Part shown: positions 19,148 to 20,068 of the stretch, piece by piece
How positions within the stretch are numbered: the first letter of the stretch is position 1
How the letters are laid out: each line of letters starts with the position of its first letter
Assembly: GCA_049999725.1 (NCBI GenBank)
Contig: JBNGIS010039085.1
Coordinates: forward strand, 1 to 20,068
DNA from: Haplomitrium mnioides
Taxonomy: Eukaryota; Marchantiophyta; Haplomitriopsida; Calobryales
DNA length: 20,068 nt
Direction: 5' to 3'
Position numbers and translations under genes: made by a program
The notes under the pieces: generated by a model
Databases searched by the model: none
What the model was told of the DNA's origin: nothing
What the model saw: the letters and a program-made list of their open reading frames with translations, nothing else

Positions 19148-20068
19148 AGCTAGAGGTTTTATTGTTTTCCCCTCATGTGAATTTGATGTTGAGTGCACAT
19201 TGAATATGAGAGGTGGGCGGAAGTGTGGTTTCAATCATCAAACATAACAAATTCTACAAAGTCTACTAAATTTAAGTACTCAATGCAAAATATATTGGAA
19301 TTCTCCACTCTTTACTCCAAATTATCTCACACAAAACACTCTTGCTCTCACTTTTCTAACTCTCAACGCACTCTTCACACTATGAAAAACTACTCTTCAA
19401 GTGTTTTCCCTCCAATGAGTCTTCAAAGTAGCTCTTAGAACACACTCCTTACTCTATGAAAACTTACTCCTCATGTGCTTGCCCTCTAATGAGTCTTTAA
19501 AGTAGCTCTTCTAAGAGCTCCTCCAAGAGCTTCTCCAAAGGTCACTCACAACTCCCAAGTCTAAAATGAAAGTCAAGTCATAACTCAAAGTCCTCTTTGC
19601 TATCTCTTCCTCCTCTTTATATACTAGCCGAGATATTTGCTAAGAGTAAAACTAATTATTGTATAATCCTAGGTAAAGAATCCATGGTAACTATCTCTCT
19701 AATTATTAAATCCCAAAAGTGCTCCTAAAATATCTCTACTTTTTGTTTTCTTCTTCAAGAAGAAGCTTCTCAATTGGAACTTCTCTTGTAAAAGAATGTC
19801 AACAATTGATCCAATACTTTTCTACCTTATATTTGTCCTTTCAAACAATTCCTAAAATGATACTTCGAGATTCTCTCAAAGAATAAGCCAAAGGACAAAT
19901 TGACTTTTCTCCTCTTTCTATTATAGAAGAATCTCTATAAAATCTTTAATACTTATTCAATTTCCCTGTACTACACCTTGTTGAAATACTTGTCAGAAAA
20001 GATTTCTGCTTAAACAATAGAATTTGTATTTTCTATTTCTTAGATACTCTCTGTTGTGACTTTTCTAC
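19148..20068. other. AT-rich non-coding DNA, possibly part of another LTR element
   Basis: No protein family is recognisable on either strand. A tttatatac TATA-like site lies near 19616, and the sequence is rich in ctcttc and tctct tracts. Either the satellite array ends here or a third insertion runs off the window. Confidence 0.45.
19381..19510. repeat. Imperfect tandem duplication, period about 73 bp
   Basis: tatgaaaaactactcttcaa and what follows up to gtagctctt (ending 19437) recurs from 19455 to 19510 with a few substitutions. Confidence 0.8.

Overview
The window looks like nuclear DNA from a land plant with a large, repeat-rich genome. It contains no intact protein-coding gene. About half of it is a tandem satellite of 98-99 bp monomers. 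The rest is decayed transposable-element sequence and one captured gene fragment. A gymnosperm or a seedless plant is my best guess, because retroelements carrying this kind of methyltransferase belong, as far as I recall, to early-diverging plant and algal lineages. This is inference only.

Layout: 1-285 is unassigned AT-rich DNA. 286-2854 is the left part of the satellite array. 2855-9638 is a 6.8 kb insertion lying on the minus strand. 9639-15797 is the right part of the array. About 15798-16229 is a protein-coding fragment with no satellite homology, and a single monomer follows at 16230-16315. 16316-19013 is a second, unclassified insertion, followed by 1.4 monomers at 19014-19147. 19148-20068 is AT-rich, possibly LTR-like DNA. 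A 100-N assembly gap lies at 8578-8677, inside the large insertion.

The main discovery is in the large insertion. Read on the minus strand it holds a gag (two CCHC zinc knuckles), an aspartic protease (DTGA) and then, in the same frame as the protease and just where reverse transcriptase would normally begin, a C5 cytosine DNA methyltransferase domain. Motif I (LFGGI), motif IV (PCQG), motif VI (EN) and motif VIII (RAHRPR) occur in canonical order. The methyltransferase stops about 30 bp from the end of the insertion, and no reverse transcriptase, RNase H or integrase is present. The copy is dead, with at least 11 in-frame stops in the protease-methyltransferase frame, but that 2 kb frame is otherwise unbroken.

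The insertion is precise. Its ends are TG...CA, it is flanked by a 4-bp direct repeat (ATGG), and removing it with one ATGG restores a satellite monomer and the 633-bp higher-order repeat phase to the base (184 + 449 = 633).

The satellite has nested organisation: 98-99 bp monomers, a 633-bp higher-order unit (six monomers plus a 45-bp truncated one), and a second cassette type that alternates with the first at about 1462 bp in the right-hand part.
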